From NCBI GenBank assembly GCA_036795455.1, contig DAIRET010000188.1, positions 1 through 5,294 on the forward strand: a stretch of 5,294 bases of DNA, written 5' to 3'. The stretch is from DAIRET01 sp036795455. Lineage in GTDB: Bacteria > Bacteroidota > Ignavibacteria > Ignavibacteriales > Ignavibacteriaceae. The translations under genes and the position numbers were made by a program. Shown one piece after another: positions 1 to 5,294 of this stretch. How positions within the stretch are numbered: the stretch's first letter is position 1; each line of letters begins with the position of its first letter. The notes under the pieces were generated by a model, which did no database searches, had not been told where the DNA came from, and was given only the letters and a program-made list of their open reading frames with translations.

Positions 1-1
1 A

Positions 2-1720
2 TGGGTAGCTTCTGTTACAAATATTGATTGGCCCTCAAGTAAAAATCTAACTTCAGCGCAGCAGCGTTCGGAATTAATTACGTTATTGAACAAGCATCAA
101 CTGAACGGGATGAATTGTATAATGTTCCAGATTCGTCCTTCGTGCGACGCATTTTATATGAATGCAATGGAGCCCTGGTCTGAATGGCTGACTGGTACGC
201 AGGGAACGCCGCCGAACCCGGTTTACGACCCTTTGCAATTTGCTGTTGAAGAATGTAAAAAACGGGGTATGGAATTACACGCATGGTTTAATCCGTACAG
301 GGCAGTATTAAATAAAAACTCAAGCAGTGTTCATTTTAGTCATATAAGTAAAACTCACCCGGAGTGGATAAGAGAATACGATGCATTAAAGCTGCTTGAT
401 CCCGGTATTCCCGATGTACGGGAATACGTTACACAAGTAATACTTGATGTTGTTAAAAGATATGATATTCAGGGAGTTCATTTCGATGATTATTTTTACC
501 CTTATCCTAAAACAGGTTTTACCTTTGAAGATGATTCTACATTTGCACTATACCCGAATGGATTTACGGATAAAGATGATTGGAGGAGGAATAATATAAA
601 TATCCTTGTTCAAATGATAAGTGATAGTATTAAGTTTTATAAGCCGTGGGTAAAGTTCGGTATAAGTCCATTCGGAATATGGAAAAATTCTTCTACCGAT
701 CCGCTTGGTTCTGCCACTTCGGGATTTGAATCTTACTACGGAATATATGCAGACTCCCGCAAATGGATGCAGGAAGGATGGCTTGATTATATTAATCCGC
801 AAGTTTACTGGAGTATTGGCTACAATCCTGCAAAGTATGATGTACTTGTTCCCTGGTGGACAAACAATTCTTTCGGAAAACATTTATATATCGGGCAGGC
901 AGCATACAAAATCGGTTCATCTTCGCCCGACCCAAACTGGCTAAATTTTTCAATGATGCCGGATGAAATCAGGTTAAACAGAACATACCCGGAAGTTCAT
1001 GGAAGCGTTTTCTTTAGTTCAAAATCGATTACAAATAATTTAGGCGGAATACAGGATTCATTAAGAAATGATTTATTCAAATACCCGGCATTAATTCCTA
1101 CAATGCCATGGAAAGATTCCGTACCACCAAATCCCCCTGTAAATTTATCTTTATTCGGAGACTCTAATTCAGTAATTTTAACCTGGGAGAAGCCACTCCC
1201 CGCTTCCGACGGTGATGCGGCAAAATATTTTGTTATATACAGGTTTAAGTACCCCGATACAGTAAACATAAATGATCCCCGTGCGATCAGGATAATTACA
1301 ACAACCGATACTACTCAGTACAGCGATCAGCTTTCGGGTGTTGGCTCGGATGGATATACTTTTGCAGTTACTTCTGTAGATAGATTACACAATGAAAGCA
1401 GTCCTGCTATTGTTACGTTTAATATTACAAGTATAAATGACAATCAAATTAAGGAGATTGATTTTTCGCTTGAACAGAATTATCCTAACCCGTTTAACCC
1501 GGTTACCAAAATTTCATATAGTATTTCACATCCCGGTTTAGTTTTATTAGATGTCTATGATGTATTGGGAAATGAAGTTTCGCAAATTGTGAATGAGTTC
1601 AAATCACCGGGGAATTATTCGGTTGAATTTGATGCCGGCAATTTAAGTAGCGGGCTTTATATATACAGGATAACCTCCGGCAGCCATACTGCTGCAAGAA
1701 AAATGTTATTGTTGAAATAA
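2..1720 (+). CDS. GHL10-family (DUF187/YddW/DigH-like) glycoside hydrolase with FN3-like domain and T9SS sorting domain, 5' partial
   Basis: The frame is open from the first codon of the window (TGG at 2-4), and the opening residues WVASVTNIDWPS are a typical GHL10 N-terminal motif. The real start is therefore upstream; the TTG at 86 is an internal Leu codon. Visible length is 572 residues. Residues 1 to about 365 form the GHL10 TIM-barrel, with QIRPSCDAFY, HAWFNPYRA, GVHFDDYFYPYP (Asp162 and Asp163 are candidate active-site carboxylates), FGISPFGIW, YADSRKW and INPQVYW. An FN3-like domain (about 375-475) and a T9SS type A sorting domain (about 489-572) follow. Established knowledge: E. coli DigH (YddW) of this family cleaves peptidoglycan glycan strands lacking stem peptides, and T9SS sorting domains direct export across the outer membrane. 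Inference: this is a cell-surface or released hydrolase, and the exact glycan substrate cannot be read from sequence. The signal peptide is outside the window. A terminator follows 22 nt after the stop. Confidence 0.9.
   Translation, partial: WVASVTNIDWPSSKNLTSAQQRSELITLLNKHQLNGMNCIMFQIRPSCDAFYMNAMEPWSEWLTGTQGTPPNPVYDPLQFAVEECKKRGMELHAWFNPYRAVLNKNSSSVHFSHISKTHPEWIREYDALKLLDPGIPDVREYVTQVILDVVKRYDIQGVHFDDYFYPYPKTGFTFEDDSTFALYPNGFTDKDDWRRNNINILVQMISDSIKFYKPWVKFGISPFGIWKNSSTDPLGSATSGFESYYGIYADSRKWMQEGWLDYINPQVYWSIGYNPAKYDVLVPWWTNNSFGKHLYIGQAAYKIGSSSPDPNWLNFSMMPDEIRLNRTYPEVHGSVFFSSKSITNNLGGIQDSLRNDLFKYPALIPTMPWKDSVPPNPPVNLSLFGDSNSVILTWEKPLPASDGDAAKYFVIYRFKYPDTVNINDPRAIRIITTTDTTQYSDQLSGVGSDGYTFAVTSVDRLHNESSPAIVTFNITSINDNQIKEIDFSLEQNYPNPFNPVTKISYSISHPGLVLLDVYDVLGNEVSQIVNEFKSPGNYSVEFDAGNLSSGLYIYRITSGSHTAARKMLLLK
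1124..1426 (+). other. Fibronectin type III-like domain within the GHL10 protein
   Basis: After the catalytic barrel the protein has a Pro-rich hinge (DSVPPNPPVNL) and then the FN3 pattern: a strand with LTWEKP, the 'YFVIYRF' strand, and a closing 'GYTFAVTSVDRLHNES' strand, where Tyr and the final 'VD..HNES' are typical FN3 landmarks. Such domains usually act as spacers or carbohydrate-binding accessories in secreted hydrolases. Boundaries are approximate. Confidence 0.7.
1466..1717 (+). other. Type IX secretion C-terminal sorting domain (type A) of the GHL10 protein
   Basis: The last 84 residues begin with SLEQNYPNPFNPVTKI, continue through a 'YDVLGNEV' strand and a 'LSSGLYIYRI' strand, and end in a short basic/hydrophobic tail, ARKMLLLK. 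This is the complete order of conserved blocks of the type A T9SS C-terminal domain (TIGR04183 style). It marks the protein as a client of a type IX secretion system, to be exported and then cleaved and/or attached to the surface. The 'EQNYPNPFNP' spelling is common in Ignavibacteria and related FCB lineages. Confidence 0.93.
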
Positions 1721-1742
1721 TTATTGTTATAGGCATAAAAAC

Positions 1743-1768
1743 AAAAAGGCGGGCAACCGCCTTTTTTT
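1743..1768 (+). terminator. Intrinsic (rho-independent) terminator after the GHL10 gene
   Basis: A perfect hairpin has a GGCGG/CCGCC core (1748-1752 with 1757-1761), a GCAA (GNRA-type) tetraloop at 1753-1756, and an A5/T5 extension. The T tract runs from 1762 to 1768. It lies 22 nt after the stop at 1720. The A-rich flank on the left (1736-1747) would supply a T-rich tail on the opposite strand, so it could act in both directions, although no convergent gene is visible. Confidence 0.9.
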
Positions 1769-1827
1769 ATAACGGAAATCTTTTTTATTTTACATAGGAA
1801 CAAAAAACAAATTATTGGACTTGCTTC

Positions 1828-3396
1828 TTGGAAAAAAATCATTCTTCGGTATGGCTTAAGCCTTTTTCTATTTTATTAGGAATCAGTCTAATAATATTTT
1901 TTGTAAATATGTTTATTGATTCTCTTTTAATTAGAGAGAATATACATCCCTTCGCCTCTCTATTCAGCGATGATATTGGAAACATCATCGGTTCAATCGG
2001 TAACTGGAATGAAGTTGTTGTTGCTGTACTCGGTATTGAAATTACAGTACTTGCGATTATTGTTCAATTGGCAGCAAATAAGTATTCCTCGAAAATAATG
2101 GAATTGTTTGTTCAGGACAGAACGAATTTCCTTGTTATAAGTCTTTTCGTTATTACTGCAGTTAACACGATGCTTGTTTCGAATACCGTAAATGAAAAAT
2201 CATTAAGTCTTTTCAGTGTTTGCTTTACAATGCTTTTAATAATTGTAAGTTTATTAATCGTGTTACCCCATTTCAACTATGTTTTTAACTTTTTAAGACC
2301 GACAAACTTCCTGAACTACGTAAAAGAGAGCACAATTAAAGAGATTAATAAACTTGCTTCGCAAAAAAGAACATATTCACCGCAGTCAAAAGAGATTATA
2401 ACAAACAATATCAACTTTATCGGCGATATAGCTTTGAATTCGGTTTACCAGGGAGACAGAGCCGTAATTCTTTTATGTATCGGTTACCTGCGAGAAATAG
2501 CAATTCACTACATAAATAAAAAGTCTTCATTACCAGCCGAATGGTTCAAATTCAGTGGTAATGAATTTATGGACCCTGACTTCGCAAGCTATTCATCGTA
2601 CGTTATCAAAAAAATTGAATCGAATAAAATATTGCTTGAAAGAAAAATTTTCGGGCTTTATGAAGTTATTTTTAACAATGCAAGACAAACATTAAGAGAT
2701 GTTGCTTCCGGTGTGTTACTAAATACCGAATTAATTACAGAAGCAGCGGGAAAGAGTTCGGATGCCGGTTCGTTGGAATGCTGCCTACAATACTTCAACT
2801 CGTATATGAGAGCCGCAATAAGAGGCAAAGACCCGCGTTCAGCATTCAATACACTTGAGCATTACAGGGTTGTTGCCGAAAGTTTATTGGATGTCCATCC
2901 TGAAGAAGTTGAAAAAATATCATTCTATTTTAAATATTACGGACAGGAAGCAAGTAAAAACCAGGTCTTGTTTATTATAGAAACAGCCGCTCACGACCTG
3001 TGCAAAATAAACGAAATAGCTTATGAGAAGCAGGTTCCAAATCTTAAAAAGCTGCTCGAAGCATTTTTAACATTAGATGAACCGATTGAAGAATCAAAAG
3101 ATGAAACAGGCTCAAAAGAGCTTTCACTGATTGGTGTTCGTATTGCACAGGTAAAATTAGCCGGTTATTATCTTCTACGTGAAGAAAAAGAATTAGCAAA
3201 AATGATTTTTAATGATATGAAAGTTGAACCTCCCGGGCGAATTAAAAAGATAAAGGAGATTATCTTCAACACGAAGAATGAAGAGTTTTGGGAAATTACA
3301 CCGAGAGGAATAAATTTTTATTATGTTTCTCCCGCAAGAAGAAACGCATTAATCGAGTTTTTTAACTGGTTTGAAAACGGAAACGGAAACAGTTGA
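1828..3396 (+). CDS. DUF2254-like four-helix membrane protein with long soluble C-terminal region, function unknown
   Basis: The product is 522 residues from the TTG at 1828. That start is uncertain: the frame opens after a TAG at 1795, no good Shine-Dalgarno precedes it (an AGGA at 1796-1799 is too far away), and the first in-frame ATG is inside helix 1. Four hydrophobic segments lie at about 11-35, 61-83, 98-117 and 126-150. Between helices 2 and 3, the stretch 'VQLAANKYSSKIMELFVQDRTN' in pieces (QLAANKYSS, then FVQDRTNF) resembles the signature 'LQLAS.Q.SPR....F..DR' of DUF2254 membrane proteins. A later segment around 202-226 (ALNSVYQGDRAV...) may match that family's second conserved block. 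Residues 151-522 are charged, helical and probably cytoplasmic. The role of DUF2254 is not established. The gene is isolated by a terminator upstream and a putative promoter downstream, so it is probably monocistronic. Assignment is from memory of the family pattern. Confidence 0.82.
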   Translation: MEKNHSSVWLKPFSILLGISLIIFFVNMFIDSLLIRENIHPFASLFSDDIGNIIGSIGNWNEVVVAVLGIEITVLAIIVQLAANKYSSKIMELFVQDRTNFLVISLFVITAVNTMLVSNTVNEKSLSLFSVCFTMLLIIVSLLIVLPHFNYVFNFLRPTNFLNYVKESTIKEINKLASQKRTYSPQSKEIITNNINFIGDIALNSVYQGDRAVILLCIGYLREIAIHYINKKSSLPAEWFKFSGNEFMDPDFASYSSYVIKKIESNKILLERKIFGLYEVIFNNARQTLRDVASGVLLNTELITEAAGKSSDAGSLECCLQYFNSYMRAAIRGKDPRSAFNTLEHYRVVAESLLDVHPEEVEKISFYFKYYGQEASKNQVLFIIETAAHDLCKINEIAYEKQVPNLKKLLEAFLTLDEPIEESKDETGSKELSLIGVRIAQVKLAGYYLLREEKELAKMIFNDMKVEPPGRIKKIKEIIFNTKNEEFWEITPRGINFYYVSPARRNALIEFFNWFENGNGNS

Positions 3397-3424
3397 ATGT
3401 TGATTTTCATCAATTCATGGAAAA

Positions 3425-3444
3425 TTAACAAAGATTTTTGTTGA
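3425..3444. repeat. Short AT-rich inverted repeat overlapping a candidate -35 element
   Basis: The arms TTAACAAA (3425-3432) and TTTGTTGA (3437-3444) pair around a GATT loop, giving 8 bp with one G-T pair. It starts 29 nt after the stop of the DUF2254-like gene. The right arm overlaps TTGACA at 3441-3446. It could be a weak hairpin at the 3' end of the upstream transcript or an operator, but it lacks a T tract and a GC core and may be chance in AT-rich DNA. Confidence 0.25.
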
Positions 3445-3473
3445 CATTTATGTTCATTTTGAATTAACTTTTG
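3441..3473 (+). promoter_or_regulatory. Candidate promoter for the gldL-like cluster
   Basis: TTGACA at 3441-3446 is a perfect consensus -35. Seventeen bases downstream lies TTAACT (3464-3469), a poor sigma-70 -10. The overlapping TAACTTTT (3465-3472) matches seven of eight positions of the Bacteroidota -7 element TAnnTTTG, at an acceptable distance from the TTG at 3441-3443. Either reading puts transcription start near 3480 and leaves a leader of about 130 nt before the GTG at 3609. This is a pattern match only; the best support is its position in the only sizeable gap before the cluster. Confidence 0.4.
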
Positions 3474-3595
3474 AGTAGTACAAAAAATAATATAGAGAAG
3501 CGGTTTATTTCAAGCTCTCTCAATGTTCTGTTCTTAAGCTTTAATTAGAAAACGAATTTTACTAACTAATTAATTAACATAAAGTATTCACTTAT

Positions 3596-3601
3596 AAGGA
3601 G
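3596..3601 (+). promoter_or_regulatory. Shine-Dalgarno AAGGAG deciding the GTG start at 3609
   Basis: AAGGAG ends 7 nt before the GTG at 3609. It is the reason for choosing the GTG over the in-frame ATG at codon 15 (3651), which has no comparable site upstream. Confidence 0.85.
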
Positions 3602-3608
3602 AATTACC

Positions 3609-4139
3609 GTGGCTAATCAACAAGGACCAAGGACCGCATTCGGTCGCTGGATGGTTTACAAATTCATCCCTCAATATGCAAATAACGTTTACGGGTTTGT
3701 GTATATGGGTGCTGCAATACTAATTATTATCGTCGGATTAAGAGGATTGGGAAAAGTTGCATCCCAAATAGCAATTGTTCCCTCGTTTCTTTTAGGCGCC
3801 GATGGAAAAGTTGACCCCGCTTTTGTAATGGGAGCTCTTTTCCTTGAATTCGCACTTCTGCTCATTATGGCAATTACTACTTTCTTTACACCAGAAGATG
3901 AACCTAACCACGGTGGCGGTGAAGGTGAGGCTTCCGGTTCAAAATCATCAAACAGAATTACAATTGAAGCTGCTACTTTTCGTGCAGAGTTGGAGCATTT
4001 GCAGCAACTAACAAACGAAGAAGTTAAAGTAATCGACATGTATGTAAACAAACTCGGTGAAAATGCCAAGAGACTGAATGCTGCAAAAGCGGAATTCTTC
4101 AAAGCTCTTGTCGAAATGAAACAATATCTCAAAAGTTAA
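3609..4139 (+). CDS. gldL: GldL-like T9SS/gliding inner-membrane motor protein
   Basis: The product is 176 residues, slightly shorter than typical GldL (about 200 or more). In order it has a basic/aromatic N-terminus (1-27), helix 1 (about 29-49, with 'YGFVYMGAAILIIIVGLRGLG' in GldL style), a periplasmic hairpin (50-70), helix 2 (71-93, 'VMGALFLEFALLLIMAITTFF') ending in a TPEDEP turn, a Gly/Ser-rich linker (100-115) and a charged helical, probably coiled-coil tail (116-176). Glu80 sits mid-helix 2 where GldL carries its essential proton-path glutamate (E49 in Flavobacterium johnsoniae). Arg45 is a buried base near the end of helix 1. Established knowledge: five GldL subunits surround two GldM helices to form a proton-driven motor that powers type IX secretion and gliding. 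The neighbour 26 nt downstream is a single-pass GldM-like protein, which supports the call. GldK is not found immediately upstream. Similarity was judged by eye, so a distant motor relative remains possible. Confidence 0.75.
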   Translation: MANQQGPRTAFGRWMVYKFIPQYANNVYGFVYMGAAILIIIVGLRGLGKVASQIAIVPSFLLGADGKVDPAFVMGALFLEFALLLIMAITTFFTPEDEPNHGGGEGEASGSKSSNRITIEAATFRAELEHLQQLTNEEVKVIDMYVNKLGENAKRLNAAKAEFFKALVEMKQYLKS

Positions 4140-4152
4140 ATAAGAACTTATT

Positions 4153-4159
4153 AAAGGAG
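4153..4159 (+). promoter_or_regulatory. Shine-Dalgarno AAAGGAG for the GldM-like gene
   Basis: AAAGGAG lies 6 nt before the ATG at 4166, in the 26-nt gap after the gldL stop. With the short gap, this indicates a co-transcribed, efficiently translated second gene. Confidence 0.85.
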
Positions 4160-4165
4160 TTTAAA

Positions 4166-4771
4166 ATGGCTAAAGGTAGTAGTGGCAAGATGATCTACTT
4201 CGTCCTTTATATAGTTCTTATTGTAGAACTATTAATCGTTATTACCGAGAGGGACGAATTAGAAGAAATCGAACACGAAGTAAGAGATAAAATGCTCGGG
4301 AGCATTGCACAGTCTTACAAACAGGACGTGCTGTTAAGTATTACTCCCAAGAATTCCTCTGTCGGTGTTCAGGATACTGCGACAATTGCACTAATTCCAA
4401 TCGGTTTGGTAGCTGAAGAAGAAAAAGCAAATGTAGAATTTTTTGTGAGCGTTCAAGGTAATACGCCTCCGGGTTGGCCCGCTGGCGGTGTTCTTAATCT
4501 CGATAACGGAACTGATAAATTCCGTCTTACTAAAAGAGACGACGGCACAGGAAATTTGATCGGGCATTTTACAAATGTTGCTGAATATAAATTTGTAGCT
4601 TACCTCGAAGTTGACCGGCAATTCCCCGGTTATCTTCCCAATTACTTATTGGATTCTCTTCGGTTAATGGTTGGCGAGCATCAAAGAGCTGTCAGTCCGA
4701 AAGAAGCTTTTAGTGTCAGTGTCGCCGGTAAAGGTGAAGTTAAAAGAAAAGGTGTAGAGTTTATATTCTAA
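4166..4771 (+). CDS. GldM-like single-pass inner-membrane motor subunit, short form with one periplasmic domain
   Basis: The product is 201 residues. A short basic N-terminus (MAKGSSGK) leads into one hydrophobic helix at about 9-27, with Tyr11, Tyr15 and a buried Glu21. A highly charged, mostly acidic helix (28-43) follows, then a beta-rich, probably periplasmic region (about 55-201) containing 'NTPPGWPAGG' and ending in a strand, VEFIF. Topology (N-in, one helix, periplasmic C-terminus) and position directly after gldL fit GldM, whose N-terminus has a similar 'KMI..(Y)LVL' start. Against a simple assignment, classical GldM is about 500 residues with a helical first periplasmic domain plus three beta domains, and most of that is absent here. 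No frameshift or stop in the right place suggests decay: the frame ends cleanly, and the next gene starts 42 nt later with its own signal peptide. Function as the GldL partner is inferred mainly from context. Confidence 0.6.
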   Translation: MAKGSSGKMIYFVLYIVLIVELLIVITERDELEEIEHEVRDKMLGSIAQSYKQDVLLSITPKNSSVGVQDTATIALIPIGLVAEEEKANVEFFVSVQGNTPPGWPAGGVLNLDNGTDKFRLTKRDDGTGNLIGHFTNVAEYKFVAYLEVDRQFPGYLPNYLLDSLRLMVGEHQRAVSPKEAFSVSVAGKGEVKRKGVEFIF

Positions 4772-4813
4772 CTTTTACTGTTTTTATCATTTCATAAAAC
4801 GGGAATTGATAAT

Positions 4814-4867
4814 ATGAAAAAACAATTACTTGTTATTGTGTGGTTATTCAGTATCTGCGCATTTGCC
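4814..4867 (+). other. Signal peptide (Sec, type I) of the third cluster gene
   Basis: Residues 1-18 show a basic n-region (MKK), a hydrophobic core (LLVIVWLF) and a small-residue AFA motif before Gln19, a standard signal peptidase I site. Cys15 lies in a poor lipobox context (FSIC), so lipidation is unlikely. It places the product in the periplasm or beyond. Confidence 0.85.
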
Positions 4868-5294
4868 CAAAGTGTAGAAGTTGCGGATACGATTAGAACA
4901 GTTACTTTACAAGGTTTTAACGCTCCTTCTGTAGGGGCGTTAGTCCTTGGTAACGTAACAAGATTCGACTTCAGTGCCGAACTGTACGACGCAAATATGT
5001 CGAAAGTTCGGGATTGCAAGGAGTTTACTCAAAAGCCCAAAAAAGAAGAATGGGCTAAATATGTTTCCGGAGGACGGGGTACAACCGTGTGGGTTGTAGT
5101 TCACGACCTGATTAATGAAGCCGGAACTTATTACCTAAAAGCAACCTTAAGTGGATCCGCTGAGTTAGGTAATTTTAATAGAAGTATTTATTACATGGTT
5201 ATTGTTGAAAATCCATCTATGGCATCAACTATTAACATAAGGAGTAATTACTTCTATAGCGAAAGTGAATCTTTCAGTTTTGCTACAGTGGAAT
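4814..5294 (+). CDS. Secreted beta-rich protein, possible separate distal GldM-like periplasmic domains, 3' partial
   Basis: The frame is open from ATG 4814 to the window end, giving 160 visible residues with no stop. It begins with a clear signal peptide (MKKQ, a hydrophobic core, then AFA before Gln19). A weak GGGA at 4801-4804 is the only ribosome-site candidate, 9 nt before the ATG. The mature part is rich in alternating hydrophobic strands (TTVWVVVHDL, AGTYYLKATL, SIYYMVIVE), typical of Ig-like domains. The visible part fits one domain (about 20-132) plus the start of a second. One cysteine (Cys68) is seen in the mature region. It is not a lipoprotein by the usual lipobox pattern. It lies 42 nt after the GldM-like gene, on the same strand, so the two are probably co-transcribed. 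I do not recognise a specific family. Supplying the missing periplasmic GldM domains in trans is inference; a T9SS accessory or unrelated secreted protein is also possible. Confidence 0.85.
   Translation, partial: MKKQLLVIVWLFSICAFAQSVEVADTIRTVTLQGFNAPSVGALVLGNVTRFDFSAELYDANMSKVRDCKEFTQKPKKEEWAKYVSGGRGTTVWVVVHDLINEAGTYYLKATLSGSAELGNFNRSIYYMVIVENPSMASTINIRSNYFYSESESFSFATVE

Noticed and set aside
1..27. ATG at position 1 as a gene start
   Set aside because: In that frame it reaches TGA after eight codons. The real gene runs in the frame beginning at position 2 and comes from upstream.
86..88. TTG at 86 as the start of the GHL10 gene
   Set aside because: The frame is open upstream to the window edge and encodes conserved GHL10 residues (WVASVTNIDWPS), so this is an internal Leu codon.
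548..883. 111-codon open frame on the minus strand inside the GHL10 gene
   Set aside because: It overlaps highly conserved GHL10 coding sequence and has no recognisable features of its own.
3561..3580. Repeated TAAC/TAAT units before the gldL ribosome site
   Set aside because: It is very short and AT-only, expected by chance in such a leader, with no regular spacing suggesting an operator or CRISPR-type repeat.
3689..4132. 147-codon open frame on the minus strand opposite gldL
   Set aside because: It is wholly antisense to a well-supported gene with a strong ribosome site, and its translation shows no recognisable domain.
4139..4152. AATAA-GAAC-TTATT mini-hairpin between gldL and the GldM-like gene
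   Set aside because: It has only five A-T pairs and no T tract, so it is too weak to be called a terminator or regulator.
4166..4771. GldM-like gene as a pseudogene truncated by a frameshift
   Set aside because: The frame ends cleanly in a beta strand, and the following gene has its own start and signal peptide rather than continuing the same chain in another frame.

Overview
The window looks like chromosomal DNA from an AT-rich member of the Fibrobacterota-Chlorobiota-Bacteroidota (FCB) group. Ignavibacteria or a close relative is the most likely source. The main evidence is a type IX secretion system (T9SS) C-terminal sorting domain of the 'LEQNYPNPFNP' style at the end of the first gene, together with a GldL-like inner-membrane protein further along. 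All genes are on the + strand. Lineage is inferred from sequence style only.

Layout. (1) Positions 2-1720 hold the 3' part of a gene for a secreted GHL10-family (DUF187/YddW/DigH-like) glycoside hydrolase. It carries a fibronectin type III-like domain and a T9SS sorting domain, and its start lies outside the window. A strong intrinsic terminator follows at 1743-1768. (2) Positions 1828-3396 encode a four-helix membrane protein resembling DUF2254, with a long soluble helical tail and no known function. (3) A 212-bp intergenic region (3397-3608) holds a candidate promoter, two weak inverted repeats and a roughly 130-nt leader. (4) A tight + strand cluster follows: a two-helix GldL-like motor protein (3609-4139, GTG start, strong Shine-Dalgarno), a single-pass GldM-like protein with only one periplasmic domain (4166-4771, strong Shine-Dalgarno), and a secreted beta-rich protein with a signal peptide that runs off the window end (4814-5294).

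How they may work together. In classical T9SS, GldL and GldM form a proton-driven inner-membrane motor whose long GldM periplasmic arm (four domains, about 500 residues) reaches toward the outer-membrane translocon. Here the GldM-like protein has only 201 residues, and the next gene encodes an exported protein that looks like Ig-like beta domains. A reasonable reading is a compact or split GldLM motor in which the distal periplasmic domains are a separate polypeptide. The first gene's product would be a client of the same secretion system. The split-motor idea is inference and is the most interesting point in the window.
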